A DNA stretch of 64,000 nucleotides, taken from the NCBI GenBank assembly GCA_001692895.1, contig KV748217.1, forward strand, positions 62,001 to 126,000. The letters are read 5' to 3'. This DNA comes from Cenococcum geophilum 1.58. Lineage: Eukaryota; Ascomycota; Dothideomycetes; Gloniales; Gloniaceae. This document shows positions 45,600-55,699 of the stretch, in pieces (position 1 is the stretch's first letter; every line of letters begins with the position of its first letter). The notes under the pieces were generated by a model. It was not told the origin of the DNA. It worked only from the letters and a program-made list of their open reading frames with translations, and did not search any database. The position numbers and the translations under genes are program-made.

Positions 45600-48500
45600 T
45601 CGATTGGGAGCGAATTAAAAAGTTTAGGAGTATACTATAGGCCGAATATATAAAGACGTGCAGTCGTTATAAGGAGCGGTAGTTCTAAATAGGCCTAGCT
45701 ACAGAGGGTAATAATATAGGTGTATATAAAGCCTGCATTAAGGACGCCAATAGCCTTAAATATCTAACCCTTTCTCCCCTATTTGGTGAAAGCAACGGGC
45801 TTAATCTAGGGCCTATTCCTAGCTTCCTACCTATACTTACCGCGGTAGAGGAGCTTCTGATTGCGCGCGTATATGTTTATTTATAAGTCGTGCGTATACG
45901 CGGCTAGTAATATTACTATACTGGCCACGTCTGCTGCTTTGGCCAGAACACACCAAAGACTTAAAGGTAGCTACTACGGCTACCTACTAAACTTAATATA
46001 CTAGTTGTGAGGCCTACGGTAGTAGAGGGTAGCGAATACCTAAGTCGGTGGTTTACTAAGCGGTATACTATAAGGCGCTTTACTATAGTATAGTGGCTTT
46101 ACTTTCTAAAGGTTAATTATCCTAATTATTGTAATGTTAAAATATATAGCACCTAGCTTACCAGCTTACCTAAAAATGGCTCTATATTAGATTAGCTACC
46201 TTATATTAATAAGTTAGAGTCTAATTCTAGTAACCTAATAGCTCACCCTACTGCTCCTATATAATGTCCTTCTGCTATTAATCCTCTACCTACCGAGCTT
46301 AGCAGTAATATACTGGATGGTGAATTTAATAATAATATACTAGATACTTTAGTTTCTAATCTAGTGCCTAACCTTAATGAATTAGAGCTTTTAAGTCGTA
46401 AGGTTTAATACTAATAAGACCTATAAGCGGGCCTAAAGGTTCCTACTGTGCGACAGATACCTCTTTCTAAGCGATTAGCTAGTTTTATTATACGCGGCGC
46501 CTTTCCTACTCTGTTTCCTTATAGTAAAGCCAATTTTAACATACCACGAAGCCGTACGGTTACCCTAGCTGCGTACGCCAAGTATATGCTTAAGTATTAG
46601 GACGGTCGGTTTAGCCACTACCCTTTATTTCGCTACTATGTATTTAATCGGATTATAAAAGAGCAAGCCCTTAACGCCACCCGCTTCCTTTACGGCCGAT
46701 TAGATAAAAATGGTCTATCTTTAGATAAGCTTAGTAATCTTATAAATAGTAATAGGGGTAGCTAGTTACTAAATAAGATTATACGGTATATACGGAACCT
46801 TAAGGGCACTAGACCTTACTAGAGGCAGAAGAGAAATAAGCTTACGGCTTATACTGAGAATATTAAGAGCGGGTCTTTATTCTTTACAATTAGCGTTATT
46901 AATCTATATTGGTATAATCTATACTCTTATATACCTTAATTTAATAAATATAAGGCTATTAATAAGGCTTAGCGCTACCGGATTGCTTCTTAAAATCTTA
47001 ACAATAATCCGCATATTGCTGCTTATTGGCTATATTACCGCTTTAATCTATTTAGGAAGCACGTGCTTATAGACCTATTTAATAACACTAACTTTTAGTT
47101 ATAATATAAGTGGTAGGTACGAGGTAGCGGCTATATATATAGCTTCTTATGGAGTTTAATAGCCCCAAGGCCAGATCCGTCAACTAGTAAATTAAGGGCG
47201 GCTTTTGCTAAGTACTGGGCTACTTTTATATCTATAATAAATCCTAATTAATCTAGACCTCCTAATCTTTAATATCCTTCTACTTTTAGCTATAAAGAAC
47301 AGCTTAATACTAGTAAGCTTTTTACTACCTACCTTAATTAATTCTAACGGCACCGCAATTACACTAAATCTTACTGCTTAAGATTAAAGAAAGGCTCTAC
47401 TAGAGTAAAGGAGTGCTGCTTCTATTTTCTATGCTCTCTTCGCAATAAGGCTGTTGTATTAAAGGATTAAAATCTATATTACTAGACGTTCTGTCTATAG
47501 CATAACGATAAGCTTCTTAATGGTTATAATGCAGTAATAATATTAGCGTAGACGGCGAATATTAATACGTCACCCGCTATAAGCGTATTAGTAATAGTTA
47601 ACTATATAGGCAAATATTGCAGTAAGGAAGAGAAGAAGTTAACTTCCTACTAGGAGCTACTCTAATTAGTATAGCTATACGCTAATAGCCTTTATGCCTT
47701 TAGTTCGGTAGTGGCTAGGTTTATAAATAAGCTTATTACTAAACGCAATTGGTTAGCGTAGGAGGTCTACTATCTACTTCTTAATATTCCCCTTTATAAA
47801 GGCTCTAGGAATATAGTAACTTTAAATTGCCGTTAGGAGGACGATTAGAGCGCTATATATAAGCTTAAGGATAGGTAACTAAGAGGGCATGGACTGTCTA
47901 ACTATAAGAAATATAAGCGCCGCCCAGATAGGGTAGAGGACGTTACTTTTCTTAATTTTCTACTCTATTTTAATTACTTTACTTATAAGCGTTAACTAAG
48001 AGTAAGGCCTTAAGTTATATCGTACTTTCCGCGATATAAGGGCGATCCTTTTTATCCATAGTATTTTAAGTTCTGCCGTATAAAGCTTATTCTTTATTAC
48101 CCGTAAAGGGAGTATAAGGAAGTAGCTACTTATACTAATAGATTTGGGGCCCCTAATTATATAGCTTCCTATTAGGCTTACATTAACTCTTATTAGTACC
48201 TACCTAACTACTTCTACAATCGGAAACTAGAGGAAGGTTACGAAACTACTAATAATATTAATAAGTTTGAGGGCGATTTCGCAAACGACTTAGAGCTATA
48301 TTAGTCCTTTAAGGCCCTATATACCCGTATTTAAAATACTAATAGAGTTAAGATTAAGGATCCTAATAGGCTTGGTAATAGGGAGCTTGATTATAACTAT
48401 AATTAGGGTATATATTAGGGTACGTACCCGCAGCTTAATAAGAGGACTTATTGGTAGGAAGCACGGTTATAGCCTCTATTATAGAGCCACCTATCCTAAA

Positions 48501-49930
48501 CAGCAACTCTGTCTTCCTTATAACTAGGCTAGCGTTATATTTATAACACTATAGTTAATTACTATAGGCAGATTAAACTAGGCCTTGGCCCCCCCCTATT
48601 ACGGATTAATATTAATAGAGAGGCAGGAACTGGCAAATCGCATCTTATTACTATCCTCTCTACTACGCTCTGTGATATAGCAAGGGCTAATAGTAAGCCG
48701 TTGCTATTAGCTTAAGCTGCCCCTACTAGGGTAGCTATCTTTAGTATTAACGGCAGAACTATATATAATCTATTAAGGTTGCCGGTAAACCGTTCGTTTA
48801 AGAAATTACCTACTACTAGTCTTACGCCTCTATAATAAGCTTTTAAGGATATTTACTATCTTATCCTTAATAAGAAATCTATAATTGGGCAAGTATATCT
48901 GGCCTAGATTAATTACTACCTCCGTTAGATCTACCTTATATATAATAACGACTATTTTAGAGGCTTAAACATCTTACTAATAGGCGATTTCCATTAGCTT
49001 CCTCCTATAGGTTAGGTGGCCTTATATAGCAATCTACCCGCTAGGCCGTTAGAGCTCGCTAGCTATAGAAAGGGAGCCTATAAGGCGATTAACTAAACAG
49101 CTGTCCTAGATTAAGTTATACAGTAGGGCGGTAATAATACTAAGAGCTCTATATTTAGGACCGCCCTTATAGAGCTACATAGTGATTCTATAAGTAAATT
49201 AACCTAGAAGCTTCTTTTAACTAGGTATAAGCAGGGCCTATCTACTAATAAGGTTCTGGGCTTTAATAACGTAATTCGGCTATATAGCATACGCGCTGCT
49301 ATAGGTAAGTATAATACTATTCGGCTTCGCAACCTTTTATAGCCAGTAGTAGCTATTAAGTTAGTTAATACTAGTATAGGTACGCGGAAAGTTACTCCTA
49401 ATTAGTGCAATACTATAGAGAATCTAGCCTTATGTATTAGCGCGAAAGTAATACTAATATAAAATATCTAGGTTAAACTAGGCTTAGTAAACGGTACTAC
49501 TAGTATAGTTAAAGATATCGTATAGAAGGGACACGCGGATATTAAAAAGGATTAGCCTTAGTTACTACTAATTACGGTAGATAGGTATAACGGACTTACC
49601 CTATTCACTCGGCAGGATAGTAAGAAAGTTATCCCTATATTTTCTATACTTCGTAAATAGGAGGGTATAAGAGGCTCTTGCTTACGGCGTTAATTTCTAA
49701 TTACTCTAGCTTTTACTCTTACTATATATAAAAGCTAGGGCCTAATACTTAACTAAATAGTTCTAGATGTTAAGGAAAAGGATAAGACAGCTAGGCTAAC
49801 CTATGTAGCAATCTTACGAGTTAAGAAGCTTTTAGGGCTTATGTTTAAATATAGGTTTAATATAAAATAATTTCAGTTATCTATAAGTAAGACTAAAGAG
49901 GTATAATAAGAAGATTTTGCATAGAGGTAG
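45600..49930 (+). pseudogene. Helitron Rep/helicase protein (DUF6570-Rep-PIF1)
   Basis: Read through stops. N-terminal DUF6570-like part near 45830-46130 (LPRxRSFQLRAYMFIYKS, LARTHQRLKGSYY). Helitron-like N domain 46460-47700 with AFPTLFPYSKANFNIPR, SHYPLFRYYVFNRI, AFAKYWATFISI, and YIGKYCSKEEKK near 47620, the usual rolling-circle Rep zone. PIF1/RecD-like helicase 48590-49850: Walker A REAGTGKSHLI near 48630, Walker B LLIGDFHQLPPIG near 48980, and FTLTIYKSxGLILN near 49735, the usual TVHKSQG block. Rep nicks and rejoins DNA while the helicase unwinds it during rolling-circle transposition. Dense stops, no product. Confidence 0.78.
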
Positions 49931-50226
49931 TAGTAACTACTTATAAACAACTTTTCCTAATTAGGAAATTATATACTGGCTCGGAGGTAAGCGGAGAATA
50001 TAGCATTTATCTTGGTTTCCTAACTTTTAAATAGCTTAACCGCGAAATCCAAATTTTTTAAATTTTAACCCCCCTATCTGTTTTACCTTTTTACCGCTTT
50101 TAGAGCTGTTAGATATATATACAATAGTATATAGGGAGAATTGGCAGTACTACCAGATTAATATTACTACTGTCTATAGCGTTAATTGATTTTTAGAATT
50201 TTTTAATTTTTTTTAAAGGGCGGAAA

Positions 50227-51521
50227 TGTCGCTTATATAATAAGTTATATAACCTCTAAGAATACTTAGGACCGTATATTAGTAGCCATAACTTCTCTAT
50301 ACTATAGTTAAGATTTTATATATACTACACCTAGAGCTGCTTATAATAACTATTACCTATAAATCTGCCGATTTATAAATTAAAAATTAGACATAGTTAG
50401 AGCTATTAGTAGGGGTTATTAATCGCGCTCCCCGTGACAAAATTTTAGATTTTAGTAATCTAAACTAATAAATCAAATTAAAAGTTCGGAACGTCTAAAT
50501 AAGGTTCTGCTAAGACGCTAGCTAAACCCTAACCTAGACCCTTCCTAACCTATTAAATTTTAAAAATAACGATTTTTACTAAATTTAAAATTAACCTTAT
50601 CCTTAACAAGCCATCTAATTGGATTTAATGGTTCTTTATTATCTAAGATATAGCTAAAACTAATAAGGTATAGCAGTATATTAACCCATCTAAGAAGAAA
50701 GACGATCTTCTAAAGCTAGAATTACTAAGTTGGCCTATACTAAGGGATATACTACCTACGGCTATATTGATAGCAAAGCTAGACCTAAACTAGCTTACTA
50801 CCTATAACTAGCTCTACGCTAAATATAAGGATAATTTACGTGTATACTAAAAGCAAAAACAGGCTATAAACGATATTAATAACTATATTATTTGTACTAT
50901 ATCGGTAGCCTACCTTTTACTTATTAACAGCCTCAGTAGTTAGTTATATTAAATATTTAAGGCGTCTTTACTACTATAGTAGCTACTACAGGGACAGAGA
51001 CACCCTATATTTTAGTAAGTAATTAAGCCCATCTTATATAAGAATCTTATACTATTAGTACTTACCAAATCACGTACTCATAGGGCCTCCTCCCGTCTAT
51101 AAATACTCCCTCCTTTATACCTTCCTCTCTTCTTCTTTCTTCTTCCTTATAAGAGCTAGAGGCGCTCTAATATCCCTTCCTAGTCTCTACTAAGGGATCT
51201 ATTAGTTAATATAGTGATATAGATAGCATCTAACAAAGAGATAGGTAAGAGAGGAGATAGGAAGGACGGAGGAACCTCCGGTAGGTGTCAGTTAAGCAAT
51301 ATTAACGGCGGTTTTTGTTACCCAAAAATTGCGTTATATAACGACATTTAGGAACGCAAATATATACCCCCGTCCTATACTTATACCACTACTAAATATT
51401 CTAGATTTTGTACTTAGAGCTGCTTACAATAGGTATTCCTAAAAAATCTACCGGTTTAAAGCTCTATAATTAAATGTTGTTAACGTTTTATATAGGGGTC
51501 GTTAATTAAGCTCCCGGGATA
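50227..51521 (+). mobile_element. gag-only LTR element inside the Helitron
   Basis: Two diverged repeats (50227-50439 and 51316-51521, about 210 bp each) share AGAGCTGCTTA, CTATTACCTATAAATCTGCCG-like and GGGGTTATTAAT-like blocks, and lie around one open-reading remnant only. That remnant (about 50581-51080) is a copia gag closely related to the gag of the host copia element but on the opposite strand. No pol is present. Target duplication not found; RIP is heavy, so boundaries are approximate. Confidence 0.45.
50581..51080 (+). pseudogene. copia gag fragment
   Basis: The + strand reads KFKINLILNKPSNWI, WFFIIxDIAKTNKV, LELLSQPILRDILPTA, LDLNQLTTYNQLYAKYKDN and KQAINDINNYIICTISVAYL. Each piece lines up with the copia gag on the minus strand at 44607-44100 (SSKINLILNQPSDWI and so on), so the two are related families. 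Several stops. Confidence 0.7.
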
Positions 51522-51629
51522 TAATTTTTAAAGTTTAACACTATACTAATATTATGACCTTCTTGCAGTGGCCAAGCCACCCCTAATCTCCTCCCCCTCC
51601 TCCCCCCTCCTATTACTCGGCGCCGAGCT

Positions 51630-51690
51630 ATTACGTTATTGCTAAGCCATTACGTCGTCGCTAAGCCATTACGTTGTCGTACGTCTGAAT
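51630..51690. repeat. 19-bp tandem repeat (GCTAAGCCATTACGTCGTC)
   Basis: Two to three units in a patch (about 51560-51720) that keeps CA and TG dinucleotides, so it is less RIP-mutated than its surroundings. Confidence 0.65.
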
Positions 51691-52379
51691 TGGGTAGGCA
51701 ATAACGTAGTTACTTAATTATATTAGACGTCTCTATATATAGTTATATCTCTTCCTATACGCGTATTTAATTAAGTTAGGGTAGTAGACTTACTTTAATT
51801 CCAGCTATGCGGCGATTTAGTTATTAGGTATTAAAAATATTTAGTATATAAAGCTTTAAATTGGAATTATAATCTACTATATTAGATTTTACGTAGAGGG
51901 CTCTATATTAAGCTCTGCAGTCCAAATATATACTAGATTTGTAACCAATATAATCCTTAAGCCTAGCTTAAGTAGGGCGCCTTAATCTTACTACTACTTC
52001 TAAATTAAGCAAAAGCTCTATATAGGGGGGTCCCAGGGGGTCTCCCCCTAGAAAACCTTATCTCTATATATATTAATTAAAGTCTATATAATAAAGCTCT
52101 AAAATTAATTGGCTTATTACTTATAAACTCGGGTCAAAATTTACGTTGGGGGATTAACGTTCCGCATGTTTTTGACGTTTTTAATTCGTCAGGTCGTTCG
52201 TTGGTTGGGTACGTTTGTTAGTCGGGTTTGATCATCTGTTCGTTTAATAGATGAAGAAGCTTAGGACACTGCAAAGGTAGTAGAAGTAGTGACTTCTTAA
52301 ATAAGGTAGTAGATTGATTGCTTTAACAGATAGTGCAGCAGGTAGTACGATTTAATTAATTGGTTAGTAGGTAGTGCGA

Positions 52380-52393
52380 TCCGGGCTTATAAC
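52380..52393 (-). promoter_or_regulatory. copia primer binding site (initiator-Met tRNA half)
   Basis: Minus strand directly after the 5' LTR reads GTTATAAGCCCGG. With one G-to-A change this is GTTATGAGCCCGG, complementary to the anticodon arm of initiator tRNA-Met, the primer used by Ty5 and Drosophila copia. Confidence 0.55.
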
Positions 52394-52627
52394 TATAAGC
52401 TTTATAGTATGGAAGAATTAAGTAAACAACTTGATTATAAATGGAGGTCTAAAGGGTCTATATATATACATAAGGAAGGTATAGATAATGAGATAAGAAA
52501 GGGATTAACCGAGTCATCGACCGAGTCAGTGGTCGAGTCAGTGGCTCGAGTCGGTGAACAAGTCAAGGTGAGCGAGTCGTTGAGTAAGTCAAGGGTAGGC
52601 TTAGTAGAGCACCAGTAGTCGGTTATA
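52394..52627 (-). repeat. copia 5' LTR
   Basis: 234 bp, TATAAGC to GGTTATA on the + strand; the terminal TG and CA of the other LTR appear here as TA, both RIP-type changes. The 69-codon frame 52409-52618 falls inside the LTR and is not a gene. Confidence 0.9.
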
Positions 52628-52632
52628 ATTGG

Positions 52633-54260
52633 TGTTATATTATATAATTATAAGTATTTTCTAGTGTCCTAATATAAGAGATCTATGCTAGCCTCTAAGT
52701 TAGCTAAGTCGGTGCCCTTTAGCGTCCGTTTACTTTCTTACAATATAGTTTTAGAGCCTCTAGATGCCTCTCTCTAAATCTAGGCTTCTGCTTCTACCTC
52801 TATATTAAACTCTATATTTAGTAGAGGCTCTTAAGTTACTAGGATTTAAATTAGGGCGTATATACTACTATATAGTGCTATTTAGAGTATTAATTAGAGG
52901 GTCCTCTAGCCCATTTCCTTCCTAGAATAATTAAAAGTTTATAGCCGGCCGACCTTCTAGGGGACTTCCTCTGCCTATATAGAGCTTTCTTATATAACTA
53001 TCTCCTTTAGCTTTCTTTTCTTAGCTTGTTATAAGGCCTCCTTAGTGGTAATCTTATACTATAATTATAATTACTATCCGCTTATAGGTGCCTTATAGGT
53101 GCCTATATAGTATATTAGCGTATAGGCCCTAATTGCTGCGGCCTTCTCCTACTATATCCACTTGACACTATACGCCCTATTCTATGCCTTATAGTCTGCT
53201 TTACAGTTAATATACTTTTTAGGTAGATCTTCTATATATTTACTAGTATTATATTGCCTAGCGCAGCGTCCATATCTAGCTTCTCTCCTATAACTCTTAG
53301 CTATATAGTTAAAGCCTTAGTATTTAAAGCACTATATTACTAGGAACGTTATCTTATATCTTATAACTAGGTAGTAGTCTCCTCCTAGAAAAAGGCCCTA
53401 ATTAAATAGCGTATTTGCTAACTCTTTTAACTATATACCTATAATAAGTGACAATTTAACCTTTTGTTCTATTTGGACTCTTCTTAGCCTTTTCCACGCC
53501 AGCCTTTTTACTATAAGCCCCGCTATAGTATAGTTCTGCTTTATTATATCTTCTATTATCTACTTAGCCTCTAGGCCTTAGATAGCGAGGCTTGTAGGTA
53601 CCGCGTAGACCTCTACTAGTACTAGCGGAACAGTTGGTATAGCAGAGCGTCTAAGGACCTTTGTCTACTCTATTTCTTATAGTAACCTATCTTTTATATC
53701 TTTATCCGTGACATACGCCCTAACGTCCCCACTTTATAACTTCTTTACGGCCTATATCCTATGGGTATCTAGGGGTCCTATAGCCTAGAGTTTGTGTACT
53801 AAGGCTTAGCTATTCTACTTTAATGTTTCCTCGCGGTTGGCGGCGTCGCCTATATAGATTGTGATCTTATATACTTCTATAGGTTTATAGGCAACTTATC
53901 TCATAGCTTAAGGCATTATAGGTATAGTGGCAGTGATATATGTGTATAATAGCGGGCCTATAGACGTCGGTCCGCTCTTTATAGCTATTATTGCGGCCTT
54001 CCTAAGGGCGCCAATATCTGTCCGGATTGCCTTTATGTCCTAGGCATATTGCTTTTAGGTTCCTTAGGTCTAGATAAGCTCCGCTAACGTAGCGAAGGCT
54101 ATCTAGAGGGTTATAATCGCGGTAGTGAGGAAGGAGAGCATAGTGGAGCGCTCCTTATCTGCATTAAGAGATCGTTTCTATAGTGCCTACTAGGTTTATT
54201 CTGTGGTTTATATAGTCTATAAAACGCGTTCTTAAAAGGCGCGCTGTTTAATTGGGGTGG
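52633..54260 (-). pseudogene. Tad1-like LINE ORF1 (gag) and start of ORF2
   Basis: The minus strand shows zinc-knuckle text near 53330-53130: FKYxGFNYIAKSYRREARYGRCARQ, KYIEDLPKKYINCKADYKAxNRAYSVKW, with Cys residues partly changed to Tyr (TGT/TGC to TAT/TAC). This is the gag CCHC part of Tad1-type LINEs. Downstream a break at 52633 marks the copia insertion; the frame continues at 38063 with NSRNGVLL of ORF2. ORF1 binds the element RNA. Inactive. Confidence 0.75.
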
Positions 54261-55690
54261 TTGGGGTAGTTAGGGTTAGGGGTTTATTTGTTTATTATAA
54301 TCTGGTTTTAGGGGCTATATATTGGAAAACACCATATATACCTCCACTAACGCCGAATTAGGATGTATGGTTTTAATAGGAAGGGTTTCTATAGTCCTCT
54401 GGAGCTTATAGGAGCTCTATTAGGCTTATTTCGCAGGTTTCTTTAGTGGGCGATTGTATTGTGGTCTAATATCTTAGATAGAGTCCTAGATAGCGTTTAA
54501 GACGCCTAAAAGCTTTAATAGATCTTAATAGGTTTTAATTATTGGATTATAGATATAATGGATAGAGAGTAGGTAGTTAAGATTAACGCGTTATTAGTGT
54601 AGATATTGCTAATTATTTACTTTAGTAAACCGCGTTACGGCTATTTTAAAATTAATGTTAGGAATAGAAAGGTAGGGAGACTTCTTATATAGACCATTTG
54701 ATTCGCCGGAGCCTAGTATATAATTAATAGATTTTTTAAGCTGCTTAAACTTGTTATAAGAATAAGAAGTAAATATCCGTAATATTAGCTATGCGGATAT
54801 CGCGATGTGCTTTACAAACGTCTGCCAAAGTGTCTCAGACCACACAGGGACAGATAGCCTAAACTGGTTTAGTGCCATCGGGCCGGATTTATCCGGCGTC
54901 CCATGTGGTCTAAGCATACTAAGACAAAGTTATCGCATTACTACCCTTTGCGAAAGTATTGCGAAAATTAAATTAAGCGAGCCCCGCCCATACAGCATTG
55001 AATTTAAGTGATCTCACTATATAAATCGTATGACTACCACGCATACTACGCTTACCGTTCTTTAATTACTTATAAAGCTTAAGTATTACATTATATCGCT
55101 TATATAACTTAATTTTCTAGTGTTACAGGCGCAATGGTAAACCGCGATAGCCTTTAGAAACAAGCCGCCAGCTAATTTATAGAGTTTCCTTAGGCAACTA
55201 AGCGTAATACTACTACCCCCTTACATATAGGCCTTCGTACTATTCTAGCTTATTACCCACTCTAACTACTTAGTTCTAGTAAGGAGGATAAGGATAAGGA
55301 TAAAAATAAGGAAAAAGAAGAGAAGGGGGAGGCTTAAGAGTTAAATAAGGATTTAGATTAAGGTAAAGATAATAAAGACGAAGATAACGTAGGCCTAGTT
55401 AATCTAGATATTTACCAGCCACCTTAAGAGCCGCTAGATAAGGAAGTAGGCTTTAGAATAGTAAGTAGGCGCGTTATTTAACTAAGTTAAAAAGCTATTA
55501 AAGCTTTTAAAGTGTAACGGAACCTTATAGCAGGAACTACAATAGGCTCGTTAATAGGCTAGGTGTGTAGGAAATGCAAGTATAAAAGTCAACAACGTAA
55601 TAATAACTGGTGGAGTGGTTGCCTAATAGATTAACTTTAATTGTATTCTAAGAATTACTATAAGGAAGGAACTATCTAGGTAGGGACTAG
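54261..55690. repeat. LINE 5' flank, small unmutated insert, unassigned repeat
   Basis: 54261-54790 is RIP-mutated. 54791-55020 keeps normal CA/TG content and contains a strongly folding segment. 55020-55690 is again RIP-mutated; its + strand from 55133 reads in part MVNRDSL, GLRTILAYYPL, CRKCKYKSQQRNNNWW, of unknown family. Confidence 0.45.
54837..54911. other. three-way-junction foldback (T-shaped hairpin)
   Basis: Outer stem: AGACCACA (54837-54844) plus GGGAC (54847-54851) pairs with GTCCC (54898-54902) plus TGTGGTCT (54904-54911). Inside are two hairpins: CTAAA/TTTAG with loop CTGG (54859-54872), and GCCGGA/TCCGGC with loop TTTA (54882-54897). Non-mutated sequence within a RIP block. Confidence 0.6.
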
Positions 55691-55699
55691 GGGTCCTTA

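Larger units (their letters stand above)
44830..52130 (+). mobile_element. Helitron, RIP-degraded, inside the copia element
   Basis: Separates the copia gag start (44607) from the copia 5' leader (about 52140-52393). Its + strand carries DUF6570, Helitron Rep-like and PIF1 helicase regions in order. Ends are not fixed: an exact 10-bp inverted pair, TTGACCCGAG at 44664-44673 and CTCGGGTCAA at 52129-52138, brackets it, but those may be copia sequence. An LTR element with a gag fragment is embedded near its right side. Confidence 0.7.
38064..52632 (-). mobile_element. Ty1/copia element (nested, with target duplication)
   Basis: Bounded by 234-bp LTRs of identical length (38069-38302 and 52394-52627) and by the 5-bp duplication ATTGG (38064-38068 and 52628-52632). 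A PPT beside the left LTR and a PBS beside the right LTR put transcription on the minus strand. It interrupts the start of the LINE's ORF2, whose reading resumes across the duplication. The 14.6-kb span is more than twice a normal copia length because a MITE, a hAT element and a Helitron lie inside. Confidence 0.88.

Noticed and set aside
52409..52618. 69-codon open frame with IDNEIRKGLTES
   Set aside because: It lies entirely within the copia 5' LTR and the matching copy in the other LTR is interrupted, so it is not a gene.
54837..54911. tRNA gene
   Set aside because: Only three helices, no TPsiC-like or D-loop consensus, and loops of the wrong size.
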